Source: Xanthomonas floridensis
Lineage (GTDB): Bacteria > Pseudomonadota > Gammaproteobacteria > Xanthomonadales > Xanthomonadaceae
Assembly (NCBI RefSeq): GCF_001642575.1
Contig: NZ_LXNG01000020.1
Location: forward strand, 1-64,000
Reading direction: 5' to 3'
DNA: 64,000 nucleotides
Part shown: piece after piece, positions 8,203-17,176 of the stretch
Layout of the letters: every line of letters starts with the position of its first letter
How positions within the stretch are numbered: the stretch's first letter is position 1
The notes under the pieces: model-generated
Told to the model about the DNA's origin: nothing
What the model saw: only the letters and a program-made list of their open reading frames with translations
Database searches by the model: none
Made by a program: the position numbers and the translations under genes

Positions 8203-9789
8203 TCACCAATCCGTCGGCGCGTAATCCTTCAGGAACTGCCCCCACACGTGCTCGCCGGTGTTGAAGCCGTGGATGATCGGGTCGACGATGCGGGCGGCGC
8301 CGTCGACGATGTCCAGCGGCGGGTGAAAACGCTCCTGCTGCACCTTGAGTGCGGCGATGTCGGCCGGATCTTCGTCGGTGACCCAACCGGTGTCGACGCT
8401 GTTCATGTGGATGCCGTCGTTTTGATAATCGGCCGCCGAGGTGCGCGTCATCATGTTCAGCGCGGCCTTGGCCATGTTGGTATGCGGGTGACGGGTGGTC
8501 TTGAAGTTGCGGTAGAACTGGCCTTCCATCGCCGAGACATTGACGATGTGCTTGTCGCGCTCGGGCGTGCGCAGCATCAGCGGCTTGAGGCGTGCGTTGA
8601 TGATGAACGGCGCGATGGCGTTGACCAGCTGCGTTTCCAGCAACTCGACCGACGGCACTTCGGCCATCAGCAGGCGCCAGGAATTACGACCGCGCAAGTC
8701 GACCTGCTGCAGATCCTGATCGAGACGGCCTTCGGGGAACAGGTGCTCCTGCCCGACCAGCTCGTCGTCCAGCAGCGCGACCTGCGACAGCTCGGCGGCG
8801 CGGGTGAGGCCATCGGCATCGGCAAGGCCGCGCCCGTGCACGGCCGGCAGTGCGGTGGCCGAGGCGTCGCGCAATAGCTCGGGCGTGCGCAGGCCTTCGT
8901 AATGGCCAACGAGCTTTTGGACGGTTTCCGGCAGTGCATCCAGCGCGGCGGTTTCGTTGGCCATCATGTGCGCGTAGAACTGCGGCGGGCGGCGCACGGT
9001 CTGGCAGGCGTTGTTGATGATGAAATCCAGCCGCTCGCGCGTGGCCAGCAACTGGCTGCAGAACGCTTCCACGCTGGGTGTGTGGCGCAGATCCAGGCCG
9101 AAGACCTGCAGGCGATGGCCCCACTGCGCAAAATCCGGCTCTTGCGCGTAGCGCGCAGCCGAATCGCGTGGGAAGCGCGTGGTGACGATCAGCTCGGCAC
9201 CGGCGCGCAACAACTTCAAGCCGGCCTGGTAGCCGATCTTGACCCGCCCACCGGTCAGCAACGCCACGCGACCGTGCAGGTCGGCGGTTTCGGTGCGCTT
9301 GAAGAAATTCAGCTCGGCGCAGGCCGGGCACATCTGGTCGTAGAAGTGATGCAGCTGGGTGAACTTCTGCTTGCACACGTAGCAATGCCGCAGCTCGGGC
9401 GAATGCAGCGGCTCCAGCGTTGCGGACGCGTTCTCGCCGTTATGCGCGTCGTGCAGGCCGGCGGCATGCGGCGGGAAGAAGTTGGGCGTGCTGAACACCG
9501 GTTTGCGCCGCAGGGCACGGATACCGCGCTGCTCGAGCAATGCCTCGGCCTTGCGCACCTTTTCCTGATGCCGCTCGCGCTCGCGCTGCTTGAGCAACTG
9601 CCGCCGTGCCTTGGGCTCGGGGTGATAGACCTTGGCCACCACCTGGTGCAGGCGCACGCGGTCGGCCTCGGGCAGGGTGTCGAGCACGCTGCGGTCGGCC
9701 TCGATGGCCTCCAGCAGGTCCAGCGCGGCGCGCAGGCGGTCGGTAAGCGGCAGGTCGTCGGCGGGCAAGGGCGGGGCGTTGGTGTTCAA
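8203..9789 (-). CDS. Atypical SDR-family protein with an N-terminal zinc-ribbon-like module
   Basis: A 528-residue protein from the TTG at 9789. Residues 1-100 form a charged helical region. Cys136, Cys139, Cys154 and Cys157 make a CxxC...CxxC zinc-ribbon pattern. From about residue 172 there is a Rossmann fold of the short-chain dehydrogenase/reductase class: TGGRVKIG near 179-186 as the nucleotide loop, DFIINNAC in place of the usual NNAG, and NVSAMEGQF. The canonical Y-x-x-x-K reads TNMAK, so the catalytic tyrosine appears to be replaced by threonine. It is probably cytoplasmic and cofactor-binding. Substrate and activity are unknown; the active-site change argues for a non-classical role. 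Confidence 0.8.
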   Translation of the reverse strand: MNTNAPPLPADDLPLTDRLRAALDLLEAIEADRSVLDTLPEADRVRLHQVVAKVYHPEPKARRQLLKQRERERHQEKVRKAEALLEQRGIRALRRKPVFSTPNFFPPHAAGLHDAHNGENASATLEPLHSPELRHCYVCKQKFTQLHHFYDQMCPACAELNFFKRTETADLHGRVALLTGGRVKIGYQAGLKLLRAGAELIVTTRFPRDSAARYAQEPDFAQWGHRLQVFGLDLRHTPSVEAFCSQLLATRERLDFIINNACQTVRRPPQFYAHMMANETAALDALPETVQKLVGHYEGLRTPELLRDASATALPAVHGRGLADADGLTRAAELSQVALLDDELVGQEHLFPEGRLDQDLQQVDLRGRNSWRLLMAEVPSVELLETQLVNAIAPFIINARLKPLMLRTPERDKHIVNVSAMEGQFYRNFKTTRHPHTNMAKAALNMMTRTSAADYQNDGIHMNSVDTGWVTDEDPADIAALKVQQERFHPPLDIVDGAARIVDPIIHGFNTGEHVWGQFLKDYAPTDW

Positions 9790-10246
9790 GGCAGATCCGG
9801 GAAAAAGCGGTACGGGCCGTGGCGGCGGCGGGCAGCCGCGAAAGCGCGAAGGCAACAGGTGAGGACGGCAGTGCTGCCGGCTGGCGGCCAGCGATCGGGC
9901 AGCCGCGGGGACATTTTCGCCGATTCTAGGGTGGCGGCGCCAATCGGCCGGCCGGACAGCACACCCGGCAGCCCGACAGGCGACAGGTTGCACTCCGGGG
10001 CAGTTCGCCAGGATCCGACTACCTAGGCCTGCAAGAAGGCGCAGGCCTGCTCCATGGTGCCGTCCGGCACATCGGTGATTGCCAGATGGCACGCGTATGG
10101 GGACAGGCCGCGCGCAGCCTGTCCCGGCGCATGGAGTGCCTGGTGGCGACTGCGAACGCATCTGCGTCCAACAGCGTGGCGACTCACATGCTCTCCAGGT
10201 CTGCTGGGCTACCGTGGGCACCTGTTGATGTGCGGAAGGAGGCACC
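9790..10246. other. Divergent intergenic region
   Basis: Between the divergent SDR and glutathione-reductase genes (457 bp). It must carry both promoters. I see no convincing gene or repeat; GGAAGGAGG at 10234-10242 is the ribosome-binding site of the gene at 10247. Confidence 0.5.
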
Positions 10247-11233
10247 ATGGGCCTGCTGGTCGAAGGCAAGTGGCAAGACCGTTGGTATGACACCGACAAG
10301 AGCGATGGGCGCTTCGAGCGCTCGCAATCGCAGTTTCGTCACTGGGTGACGCGCGACGGCGCTGCGGGCCCGCACGGAGAGGGCGGATTCCTGGCGGCGG
10401 CAGGGCGCTACCACCTGTATGTCTCGCTGGCCTGCCCGTGGGCGCATCGCACCCTGATCTTTCGCCGCCTGAAAGGGCTGGAGTCGTTGATCGACGTGTC
10501 GGTGGTGAACTGGTTGATGGGCGAGCACGGCTGGACGTTCGAGCCGGGCCCGGGTGTCGTGCAAGACCCGGTCAATCACGCGCGCCGTCTGTACGAGGTG
10601 TACCTCAAGGCCGATCCGCAGTATTCCGGGCGGGTCACGGTGCCAGTGCTCTGGGACCGCGAGCGCGAGACGGTGGTGAGCAACGAGTCCGCCGATATCA
10701 TCCGCATGTTCAACAGCGCGTTCGACGCCGTGGGCGCGCGCGCAGGCGACTATTATCCGGAGCGGTTGCGTACGCAGATCGATGCGATCAATGCGCGCGT
10801 CTACGACACCGTCAACAATGGCGTGTACAAGGCGGGATTTGCCACCACCCAACAGGCCTACGAAGATGCGGTCACGCCGCTGTTCGCGTCGCTGGACTGG
10901 CTTGAGGCACGCCTGAGCCAGCAACGCTATCTGTGCGGCGACACCTTGACCGAGGCCGATTGGCGGCTGTTTACCACGCTGGTGCGATTCGATGCGGTGT
11001 ACGTGGGACACTTCAAGTGCAATCTGCGCCGGATCGCCGATTACCCGCAGTTATCGGGATTGTTGCGCGAGCTCTACCAGATGCCGGGGATTGCGGAGAC
11101 CGTCAATTTCCAGCACATCAAGGGGCATTACTACCAGAGCCACGCCACGATCAACCCCACCGGTATCGTGCCGATGGGTCCGGTGCTCGATCTCACCGCG
11201 CCGCATGGGCGTGGCGATCTGCAGGGAGGCTGA
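10247..11233 (+). CDS. Glutathionyl-hydroquinone reductase (ECM4/YqjG family)
   Basis: A 328-residue Xi-class glutathione transferase that reduces glutathionylated hydroquinones back to hydroquinones with release of GSSG, in the cytoplasm. The thioredoxin-like domain carries the CPWAHR motif at about residue 63, whose cysteine is the nucleophile. The C-terminal helical GST domain spans roughly residues 150-310 (FASLDWLEARLSQQRYLCG, LTEADWRLF). Length is normal for the family, and the ATG at 10247 follows a strong AGGAGG. A VOC-family gene follows 127 bp downstream, consistent with detoxification of electrophiles or quinones from plant tissue. Well supported. Confidence 0.93.
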   Translation: MGLLVEGKWQDRWYDTDKSDGRFERSQSQFRHWVTRDGAAGPHGEGGFLAAAGRYHLYVSLACPWAHRTLIFRRLKGLESLIDVSVVNWLMGEHGWTFEPGPGVVQDPVNHARRLYEVYLKADPQYSGRVTVPVLWDRERETVVSNESADIIRMFNSAFDAVGARAGDYYPERLRTQIDAINARVYDTVNNGVYKAGFATTQQAYEDAVTPLFASLDWLEARLSQQRYLCGDTLTEADWRLFTTLVRFDAVYVGHFKCNLRRIADYPQLSGLLRELYQMPGIAETVNFQHIKGHYYQSHATINPTGIVPMGPVLDLTAPHGRGDLQGG

Positions 11234-11360
11234 TCCCTGGCACGGCGGCGCGGCAAGTGCTGGTCAGCGGCGGTCCAGACGATGCAGCTGCCCAGCTGCA
11301 TCTGGGCGGACGCATGGCAGATTGACTAAGCTGTCGGGCTCAGACAGACAAGAACACGCA

Positions 11361-11756
11361 ATGCTGAATCATGTGATGGTGGGTACCAACGATATCGCCC
11401 GCTCCAGGCAGTTCTACGACGCGGTGCTTGGCGGCGTCTTCGGCGCGCCTGCGCCGATTGTCGACACTGCACAGTCCGGGCATCTGCGCCTGTTCTACCG
11501 GCACGCAGGCAGCACGTTCTGCGTCAGCCAGCCGATCGACGACGCCCCCGCTGCGAGCGGCAACGGCACCACGGTGGGCTTCGGCTGCGCATCGCCGCAG
11601 CAGGTACAGGCATTCCATGATGCGGCGGTGGCCGCGGGCGGCACGTCCATCGAAGATCCGCCGGGGCTGCGCGACAGCCGCATGGGGCCGACATGGTTGG
11701 CCTATGTGCGCGATCCGGATGGCAACAAGTTGTGCGCCATCCATCGCGAGGCCTGA
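11361..11756 (+). CDS. VOC family (glyoxalase/dioxygenase superfamily) protein
   Basis: A 131-residue protein with the beta-alpha-beta-beta-beta layout of the vicinal-oxygen-chelate fold: NHVMVGTNDIARSRQFYDAV at the N-terminus and the closing YVRDPDGNKLCAIHRE. His4 and the Glu near the C-terminus are candidate metal ligands. Members act as glyoxalases, fosfomycin-type thiol transferases or ring-cleaving dioxygenases; the sequence alone does not choose. It lies downstream of the glutathione-dependent reductase and convergent with DUF4126. Confidence 0.88.
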   Translation: MLNHVMVGTNDIARSRQFYDAVLGGVFGAPAPIVDTAQSGHLRLFYRHAGSTFCVSQPIDDAPAASGNGTTVGFGCASPQQVQAFHDAAVAAGGTSIEDPPGLRDSRMGPTWLAYVRDPDGNKLCAIHREA

Positions 11757-11788
11757 AATGCCTGCCCGGCAGCGACCGCGCGGTGCAG

Positions 11789-11814
11789 CACGTGGCCGGA
11801 TGCTGCGCCACGTG
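11789..11814. terminator. Hairpin between convergent VOC and DUF4126 genes
   Basis: CACGTGGC and GCCACGTG (8 bp) with a 10-base loop lie 33 bp after the VOC stop and 40 bp before the opposite stop. Likely a shared terminator; no T-run. Confidence 0.5.
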
Positions 11815-11853
11815 TCTGCCGCCTGGCGACAAACACGTGCGACAGCGAAGCGG

Positions 11854-12315
11854 TCATTCCTCGGCGGCACTGCGCACGATCAACGCTGCCGCGCCGACTG
11901 AAATGGCGTCTTCCACTGCGCCGGTGCTGGTCTGGCCATAGCGTTCAATGGCGCGCATGCGCAGGTTGAAGGTGAGGTAGGCGGCACCGACCGCAGCGGT
12001 GGCGCCCAGCACGGCAGCCAGGCCGCGCTGGTGGCGGGGCGCAAGGGCGGCGCCGGCAATCATGCCGGTGGCCACGCGCGCGATCATGCCCGGCAACACG
12101 ATGCGGTCGGGCGCAGTCTTCATCTTGTCGCCGGCGATTTCGCCGCTGGCCAATGCGAGCATGCCGGCCGATGCCAGCGGATTGGCGAGCAGGCGGGGGG
12201 CGCCGTTGTCGCGTGGGAGCTTGCCGCTGCGCGCGGCGTTGGTCACCGCAGCAAGCGGGGTCATCGAGCGCATGCCGGCGACCGCGCCCATCAGGATGGA
12301 ATGAATCAAAGCCAT
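11854..12315 (-). CDS. DUF4126 domain membrane protein
   Basis: A 153-residue, glycine/alanine-rich protein with about four hydrophobic helices, starting MALIHSILMGAVAGMRSMTP. The G-x-x-x-G-x-R-S-x-x-P-L start and the later GEIAGDK segment are hallmarks of the DUF4126 family of small inner-membrane proteins of unknown function. AGAGGT lies five bases upstream of the ATG at 12315; longer open frame upstream runs into the simple repeats and is not credible. It is convergent with the VOC gene. Confidence 0.82.
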   Translation of the reverse strand: MALIHSILMGAVAGMRSMTPLAAVTNAARSGKLPRDNGAPRLLANPLASAGMLALASGEIAGDKMKTAPDRIVLPGMIARVATGMIAGAALAPRHQRGLAAVLGATAAVGAAYLTFNLRMRAIERYGQTSTGAVEDAISVGAAALIVRSAAEE

Positions 12316-12552
12316 AAGCACCTCTGCGCGTACCGCGCGACCGCAGGCGGGATGCGCTGCGTGTCGGCACGATGATCGATGCCGCAGCCTAGGAGCTGGC
12401 ATGTGTGGGCCTTGGCAAGATGTGGTGGAAGCCGCGTGCCGAGGCCGCAGCGCCTGGCGCTGATGACGCGCCACCAGGGTGCCTGGCAGCGCGTCGCATG
12501 GCGGAAGTACTCCGCTGCAATTGTCGAGACCGCCATGCCTCAGGGTTGAGGC

Positions 12553-12594
12553 GACAACGACAACGACAACGACAACCACAACCACAACCACAAC
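12553..12594 (+). repeat. Hexamer microsatellite (GACAAC)4(CACAAC)3
   Basis: Seven contiguous 6-base units: four GACAAC then three CACAAC. It lies between the DUF4126 start and the heptamer array, outside any credible gene. Such arrays can slip in length between strains. Confidence 0.9.
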
Positions 12595-12632
12595 CCAGTT
12601 CGGGGCCAGCTACGCAACGAAGATTGGGACGA

Positions 12633-12716
12633 TCCCCAATTCCCAATCCCCGATCCCCGATCCCTGATTCCCAATTCCCAATTCCCAATTCCCGATTCCC
12701 GATTCCCGATTCCCGA
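12633..12716. repeat. Heptamer array, 12 units of (T/C)(T/C)CCC(A/G)A
   Basis: Twelve uninterrupted 7-base units (TTCCCGA, TTCCCAA, TCCCCGA and one variant TCCCTGA). The array ends exactly at the stop codon of the CPBP protease gene at 12717; read on that gene's sense strand it is (TCGGGAA)n. The same heptamer recurs at 32944-32978 and 33023-33056. Confidence 0.95.
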
Positions 12717-13640
12717 TCAGCGCACTGCGAACCTGCCAGAACGCCATGCCTTCCAGACGACCGCCAGGCCCAGTGCAAGGCAGACCAATGCCGCAGGCAG
12801 CGACGCCTCGGGACCGAACACACCGCCGGTCAGTACATCGGCCATGGCCGTATTCGGCGTGCTGCGGGCGATCGCCTGGTCCGGCGCGATGCCCGAGACG
12901 GCTGCACCGAACAGATAGCCCTGGGTGAAGTTCCAGGCGATATGCGCCCCGATCGATACCCACACGTGGCCGGTGAGCGCGTAGAACGCACCCAGCATGA
13001 CGCCGGCTTCCAGGGCAATGCAGATCGCGGCGACGACGGTGGCATTCGGGTTGCCCAGATGGCTGAGCCCGAACACCGCAGAGGACACCGCAAAGGCGGT
13101 CCAGGGGCCGAATGCGCGCCAAAGCAGGCGCAGGATCGCCGCGCGCATCATCAGTTCTTCCACGACGCCGGCCTGCAATGCCTTGCGCAGTGGCGTCCAT
13201 GCCGATGCCGGGCCGATTGGCTGGATATCGTAAAGACCGAACAGCGCCATGATGCCCATGACGGCGGAAAACATCGCCGCACCGGCCAGCAGGCCGATCC
13301 CCAGCTGCGGCAGCATGGGGCGCAGTGCGATCTCCGAGGGCTTGCGCTGTTCGGCCAGGCGAACGGCCAGCGCATAGATGCCTAGCGCCAGCAGCGCGCC
13401 CACCACGCTGACAGCGAATTGCACAGGCGCGTTGCTTTTCGGCCAGAAGCTGCCAAGAAACCGGGTCACCACGCCGGTGGGAATGGCAACCAGAAAGAAC
13501 AACGCGACGGCCCAGGCGGATGCGCGCAGCCAGCGCAGGCGGCCGGGACGCAGGATGCCGTGCTCGCCCAGCACAATGGCCTGGGGCGCATGCGTGGCAG
13601 GTGCGGCGATGCGGGGTGCTGATTGCGTCATTGCATGCAT
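12717..13640 (-). CDS. CPBP family intramembrane metalloprotease
   Basis: A 307-residue membrane protein with about eight hydrophobic segments. The CPBP (CAAX protease / bacteriocin-processing, Abi) motifs are present: EELMMR (EExxxR), the later FGLSHLGN (FxxxH type) and [10 protein letters not shown] (HxxxN type), which form the intramembrane active site. Members process prenylated proteins, peptides or bacteriocin immunity substrates; the bacterial substrate here is unknown. The gene is 25 bp downstream of a MarR regulator and probably cotranscribed with it. Its TGA directly abuts the heptamer array. Confidence 0.9.
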   Translation of the reverse strand: MHAMTQSAPRIAAPATHAPQAIVLGEHGILRPGRLRWLRASAWAVALFFLVAIPTGVVTRFLGSFWPKSNAPVQFAVSVVGALLALGIYALAVRLAEQRKPSEIALRPMLPQLGIGLLAGAAMFSAVMGIMALFGLYDIQPIGPASAWTPLRKALQAGVVEELMMRAAILRLLWRAFGPWTAFAVSSAVFGLSHLGNPNATVVAAICIALEAGVMLGAFYALTGHVWVSIGAHIAWNFTQGYLFGAAVSGIAPDQAIARSTPNTAMADVLTGGVFGPEASLPAALVCLALGLAVVWKAWRSGRFAVR

Positions 13641-13665
13641 GTGCGATTCCTTGTGGAGACAGCGG

Positions 13666-14151
13666 TCATGGCGCGGAGGTGCCGGGGGCTACAGCAGTGG
13701 CTGCGGTGATGCGGGTTGCGAACGAGCGCCGGTGCAATGCGTCGATCGCCTCGACCAGGACGGCCGACAGCGGCACCGACAGTTCGGCATCGAGGTGTGC
13801 CGCCGCCGCATTGGTGGCCGCCCATTGCTGCTCCAGGGCCGGAACCAGGCGCCGGGTCCTGGCGGTGAGTACGACGATGCGTTCGCGCGCATCGGCACCG
13901 GGTTTGAGTACGACCAGGCGTTGTTTGGCCATCTGCGCGACGGTCTGGCTGGCGGCGGAGTGGGTGATGCCGATCTCCTGCGCCAGCACCTTGATCGACG
14001 CAGGGCCCAGCCGCATCAGCACGCGCAACACTGGCGTGTAACGCGGCCGCCAGGCAAGCCCCGAGGCCGCATAGACCGCTTCGAGATCGCCGTCCAACAG
14101 CTCGATCAAGTGCCGGACCAGGGTGCCCAGCGTAGGAGTGGGGGTGCTCAT
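13666..14151 (-). CDS. MarR family transcriptional regulator
   Basis: A 161-residue winged-helix regulator beginning MSTPTPTLGTLVRHLIELLD. The DNA-binding core is at about residues 55-110 (IKVLAQEIGITHSAASQTVA as helix-turn-helix, then a wing with DARERIVVLT). These dimers usually bind an operator in their own promoter and release it on binding small phenolic or similar ligands. It is upstream of, and probably cotranscribed with, the CPBP protease. The start at 14151 removes a basic leader encoded by the promoter region; ACAA-N14-TTGT just upstream (14154-14175) could be part of an operator. Confidence 0.88.
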   Translation of the reverse strand: MSTPTPTLGTLVRHLIELLDGDLEAVYAASGLAWRPRYTPVLRVLMRLGPASIKVLAQEIGITHSAASQTVAQMAKQRLVVLKPGADARERIVVLTARTRRLVPALEQQWAATNAAAAHLDAELSVPLSAVLVEAIDALHRRSFATRITAATAVAPGTSAP

Positions 14152-14704
14152 GGCACAAATATATAAGCGCTGTTGTATCTGTCCCATGTGCCGGAAGTCG
14201 GGGGCGGGGGCAGATGGCGGCCGGCGCGGGAGCAATTATTCGGTGACCTAAAGCAGTGACGACCACCGCCTGCGCAGCTGCGACTGGAATGGCAGCGCCG
14301 GTCGCCCGGTGTTGTCCGGTTCGCGCGGATAGAGGTTCGTGGCAGCGGGGCTTGGGCGGACAGAGGTGGACCGCCCCCAATCGGGTGACGGAAAGCGATG
14401 TGGAGTGAGCAGGCGCCAGTTGGCTTCGAGAGTCAATGCGTTCACGCATTCCACAAGCTGGCGATGCGCTCATCGCACTGCCGCTGCGCCGATCCAGACA
14501 ACTGTTACTCGGCATACCGCCTGCTGCGAAGCTGGAACGACGACGGCAGGCGCGGCAGGCCGCAAATACCGGCCACTGCTGCAGGTCACCCCCAGCCACC
14601 GCAGCTGGCTGCGGTGTCCTGAGTTTGTTCAATGCTGCGCAAAGGACGCTTTATGCCATCAGGGGCGGCGCGGAGCGATCAGCTGCCGCGCTTCAATCGC
14701 CGGC
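14152..14704. other. Intergenic region upstream of the marR-type gene
   Basis: About 550 bp between the MarR start and the esterase stop. Short frames on both strands have no ribosome-binding sites and biased, low-complexity translations. I see no gene I can support. It holds the MarR-CPBP promoter. Confidence 0.5.
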
Positions 14705-15739
14705 TCAACGGCCCTCGCGGTGCGCGGATGCGATCCCCAGCACTGCCTTCAGTCCGTGCGTCGTGCCGCGCGGCGCAACGCTGAGGTGATCTTCATCGTT
14801 GAGCACCTCCATCGACAGTCGCAGCGACGGGTAATGGCGTTCACGCAGGCGCTGCACCATCGCCTGTGCATCGGTCACCATGTCGTAGTGCTGGTCAAAG
14901 CGCCGCTGCTCATATTCGCCCACATACAGATACACCTGCGCGGCAAGATCGCGATGCGTGGTGGCATATGCCGCTTCCTGCGCGGCCATCGCATGCTCGC
15001 CATACCAGTACGATGGGCTGCCCAGGATGTACCCGGCAAACATGTCCGGGCTGCTGAGCAGGATCTGGGTGCCGAGCAGGCCGCCATACGAATGGCCAAG
15101 GAACAGGCGGCGTTGCTCGTCTGTCCGGAAGCGCCGCGCGATGAAGGGCAGCGCTTGATCGCGTAGGTAGGCGATATAGGCCGCACTCTTGCCGTGCGTT
15201 GCCACCGGAGCCGCATTGGCGCCATCTTCCGGAGTGGGGGTGTAGTCGCGACGCCGGCTCGGCATCGGCTCGTCGCCTACGGCATAGGACAGGCCGACCA
15301 GGATGAAGTCTTCGATGGCCGGGCCTTCGCCGTTCAAGCGGCGCGCGATCTGCTTCACCAACGGGAAGGCGTAGTCGGCGTCGGTGACATACAACACCGG
15401 ATAGCGGCGTTGCGGGTGGTCGGCGTAACCGCGTGGCAGGGCAACGAACACCTGATACCCACGGCCGGAAACCGGGTCAGGCACGTCCCACACCTGTGTG
15501 TCGTGCATTTCATAGGGCATGCCATTGCCGCGTTGCGCACCGGATGTCGCCGTGGGCGTGTCGGCGGCCGACGTCTTCGCCGCCGGCTGCATGGATGCGC
15601 TGGCCTGCGGTGCATCGGGTGCGCGGACGCAGCTGGCGCACAGCACTGCCATGCCCGTGACGATGCAGAATCGCCACCACCAGCATCTGCCTGCACTCAT
15701 GCGGTCATGCCCGGTGCAGACGTGGTTATCCACCTGCAT
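14705..15739 (-). CDS. Exported alpha/beta-hydrolase, esterase D/siderophore-esterase type
   Basis: A 344-residue serine hydrolase. A hydrophobic segment ending in LCASC suggests a signal or lipoprotein anchor (imperfect lipobox). The catalytic domain has the nucleophile elbow FLGHSYGGLLG, the preceding YPVLYVTDADYAFPLVKQIA strand-helix and a late ND-EDHLSVAP segment that should supply the acid and His. The family hydrolyses enterochelin-type siderophores or S-formylglutathione-like esters. GGAGG six bases before the ATG at 15739 decides the start. It is 70 bp downstream of the TerD-VWA gene. Substrate not determined. Confidence 0.85.
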   Translation of the reverse strand: MQVDNHVCTGHDRMSAGRCWWWRFCIVTGMAVLCASCVRAPDAPQASASMQPAAKTSAADTPTATSGAQRGNGMPYEMHDTQVWDVPDPVSGRGYQVFVALPRGYADHPQRRYPVLYVTDADYAFPLVKQIARRLNGEGPAIEDFILVGLSYAVGDEPMPSRRRDYTPTPEDGANAAPVATHGKSAAYIAYLRDQALPFIARRFRTDEQRRLFLGHSYGGLLGTQILLSSPDMFAGYILGSPSYWYGEHAMAAQEAAYATTHRDLAAQVYLYVGEYEQRRFDQHYDMVTDAQAMVQRLRERHYPSLRLSMEVLNDEDHLSVAPRGTTHGLKAVLGIASAHREGR

Positions 15740-15809
15740 CGCCTGCCTCCACTGTGCTGGAGTATGTGGACCGCCACCCGCACAGCACCAAGGCACGTGC
15801 CTGCCGCAC

Positions 15810-17066
15810 TCACACAATGCCCTTGGCCTTGGCGTCCTTGAGCCATTGCGGGAACTCTTCCATCAGCAGGTCGTAGAGCCTCTCCTCGGGCACCTGATCC
15901 AGGCGATCGAGGGCAAAGAAATTGCAGTTGTCGACGACCCGCCCGCCCATATCGTCCAGCTTCTCCAGGATGCCGTATCCGCGGCCGCCCAGTCCGACAA
16001 ACTGCCAGAAGATCGGCAGGTGTGCCGCTTCGATCATCAGCTTGGTGATCTCGCGATCCTGATGCACGCCACCGTCGCTGATAAAAAGGATATAGACCGG
16101 TGTCCGGTCGCCGCTTTTCTTGTAGTAGTCGATGACCATGCGTATGGCCTTGGGTTCGTCGTTGATCCGCATGCCCACCGGCCACTTCTTCCAGCCACCG
16201 GCATCGCGTTCGACAAAGCCGGAGAAGTTTTGCAGAGACACCGCAGACAACTGCGTCGGCGAGGCGCCAAATGCCCAGCAATCCAGCGCGCCATCGTCGT
16301 CGAAGTGCACGGCAAGCGGAATCAGCCGATTGATCACTTCCTGGACATGACCGCGGCTGTACTGCGAATTCATCGATCCGGAAGCATCCAGCACCAGCCC
16401 GACACGTGCCTTGACGTGCAGCAGCTGCGCCTTCTCCAGGCTGACCTGGGCCTTCTTGGCGAGGTTCACCAATTGTGGCGCGGCACTGGCCACACGTTTT
16501 TCCAGCGAGACCTTCGTATCTGCCGCGGCAGCAGGTGGCGCTGGAGGCGGCGATGGGGCGTCGGTGACTTCACCGCCGAAGTGGACCACCAGGGCATCCA
16601 GGCCGGCGTTGAAGCCCTGCAGGTTGGCGACGATGCGCCACTCGCCCTTGCTGCGGTAGATGTCGGCCACCATGATGGCCTTTTCGGCAGCGAAGCTCGC
16701 GCCGGAGAATGCGCAACGCGCCACCTCGGTGCCACCGGTGGCGAGTGCGAAATAGCTGTCCTGGATGTCGCGCATTGCGCCGGCGCCATCGATGGACGCA
16801 GTGAACACCAGGCGCTCGATGGTTGCCGGCAGGCTCGCCAGGTTCAGCGTGAAGGTGTCGGCCGGCCCTTGCCGCACGCTTGCGCACGGGCTGCCTGGCT
16901 GGTTGAAGAACACCATGTAGCGGTCGTCCGACAGCTTGCCGGCGGCATCGACACCAAAGCACACATAGTCGATGGTGCGCTGCGTGCTGATCTTGATGGA
17001 CAGCGTGAACTCACGCTCCTGGATCAGGCTGGACAGCGGGACGCGTTGGCCTTGTGACAGTTGCAT
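15810..17066 (-). CDS. TerD-VWA fusion protein (TerF-like, tellurite/stress family)
   Basis: A 418-residue protein with two parts. Residues about 1-175 are a TerD/CABP domain (VPLSSLIQEREFTLSIKIS, TGGTEVARCAFSG, AEKAIMVADIYR, GEWRIVANLQGFNAGLDALV), predicted to bind calcium. After a proline/alanine linker, residues about 210-418 are a von Willebrand A domain with the MIDAS metal site DASGSM and a later FISDGGVHQDRE. TerF-type proteins act with TerD-like partners in tellurite, phage or envelope stress responses. No other ter gene is visible nearby. GGAG directly upstream of ATG 17066 sets the start. It is followed 70 bp later by the esterase gene. Confidence 0.9.
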   Translation of the reverse strand: MQLSQGQRVPLSSLIQEREFTLSIKISTQRTIDYVCFGVDAAGKLSDDRYMVFFNQPGSPCASVRQGPADTFTLNLASLPATIERLVFTASIDGAGAMRDIQDSYFALATGGTEVARCAFSGASFAAEKAIMVADIYRSKGEWRIVANLQGFNAGLDALVVHFGGEVTDAPSPPPAPPAAAADTKVSLEKRVASAAPQLVNLAKKAQVSLEKAQLLHVKARVGLVLDASGSMNSQYSRGHVQEVINRLIPLAVHFDDDGALDCWAFGASPTQLSAVSLQNFSGFVERDAGGWKKWPVGMRINDEPKAIRMVIDYYKKSGDRTPVYILFISDGGVHQDREITKLMIEAAHLPIFWQFVGLGGRGYGILEKLDDMGGRVVDNCNFFALDRLDQVPEERLYDLLMEEFPQWLKDAKAKGIV

Positions 17067-17176
17067 CTCCACTCCTTTGAGGACGGTCGGTGCGTGAGCG
17101 TACAAGGTTGCCGGTCGCACAGCCACAGACGCAGAGCGCCTGCATGCGCACCGGCGCGTGGGTTTGCAGTGGGCGA

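Noticed and set aside
12633-12716. CRISPR-like array
   Set aside because: Units are 7 bases and directly adjacent, with no spacers and no cas genes nearby; a simple tandem repeat.
14248-14454. A 68-residue minus-strand frame upstream of the MarR gene
   Set aside because: No ribosome-binding site and no convincing pattern; resembles spurious frames often called in Xanthomonas intergenic DNA.
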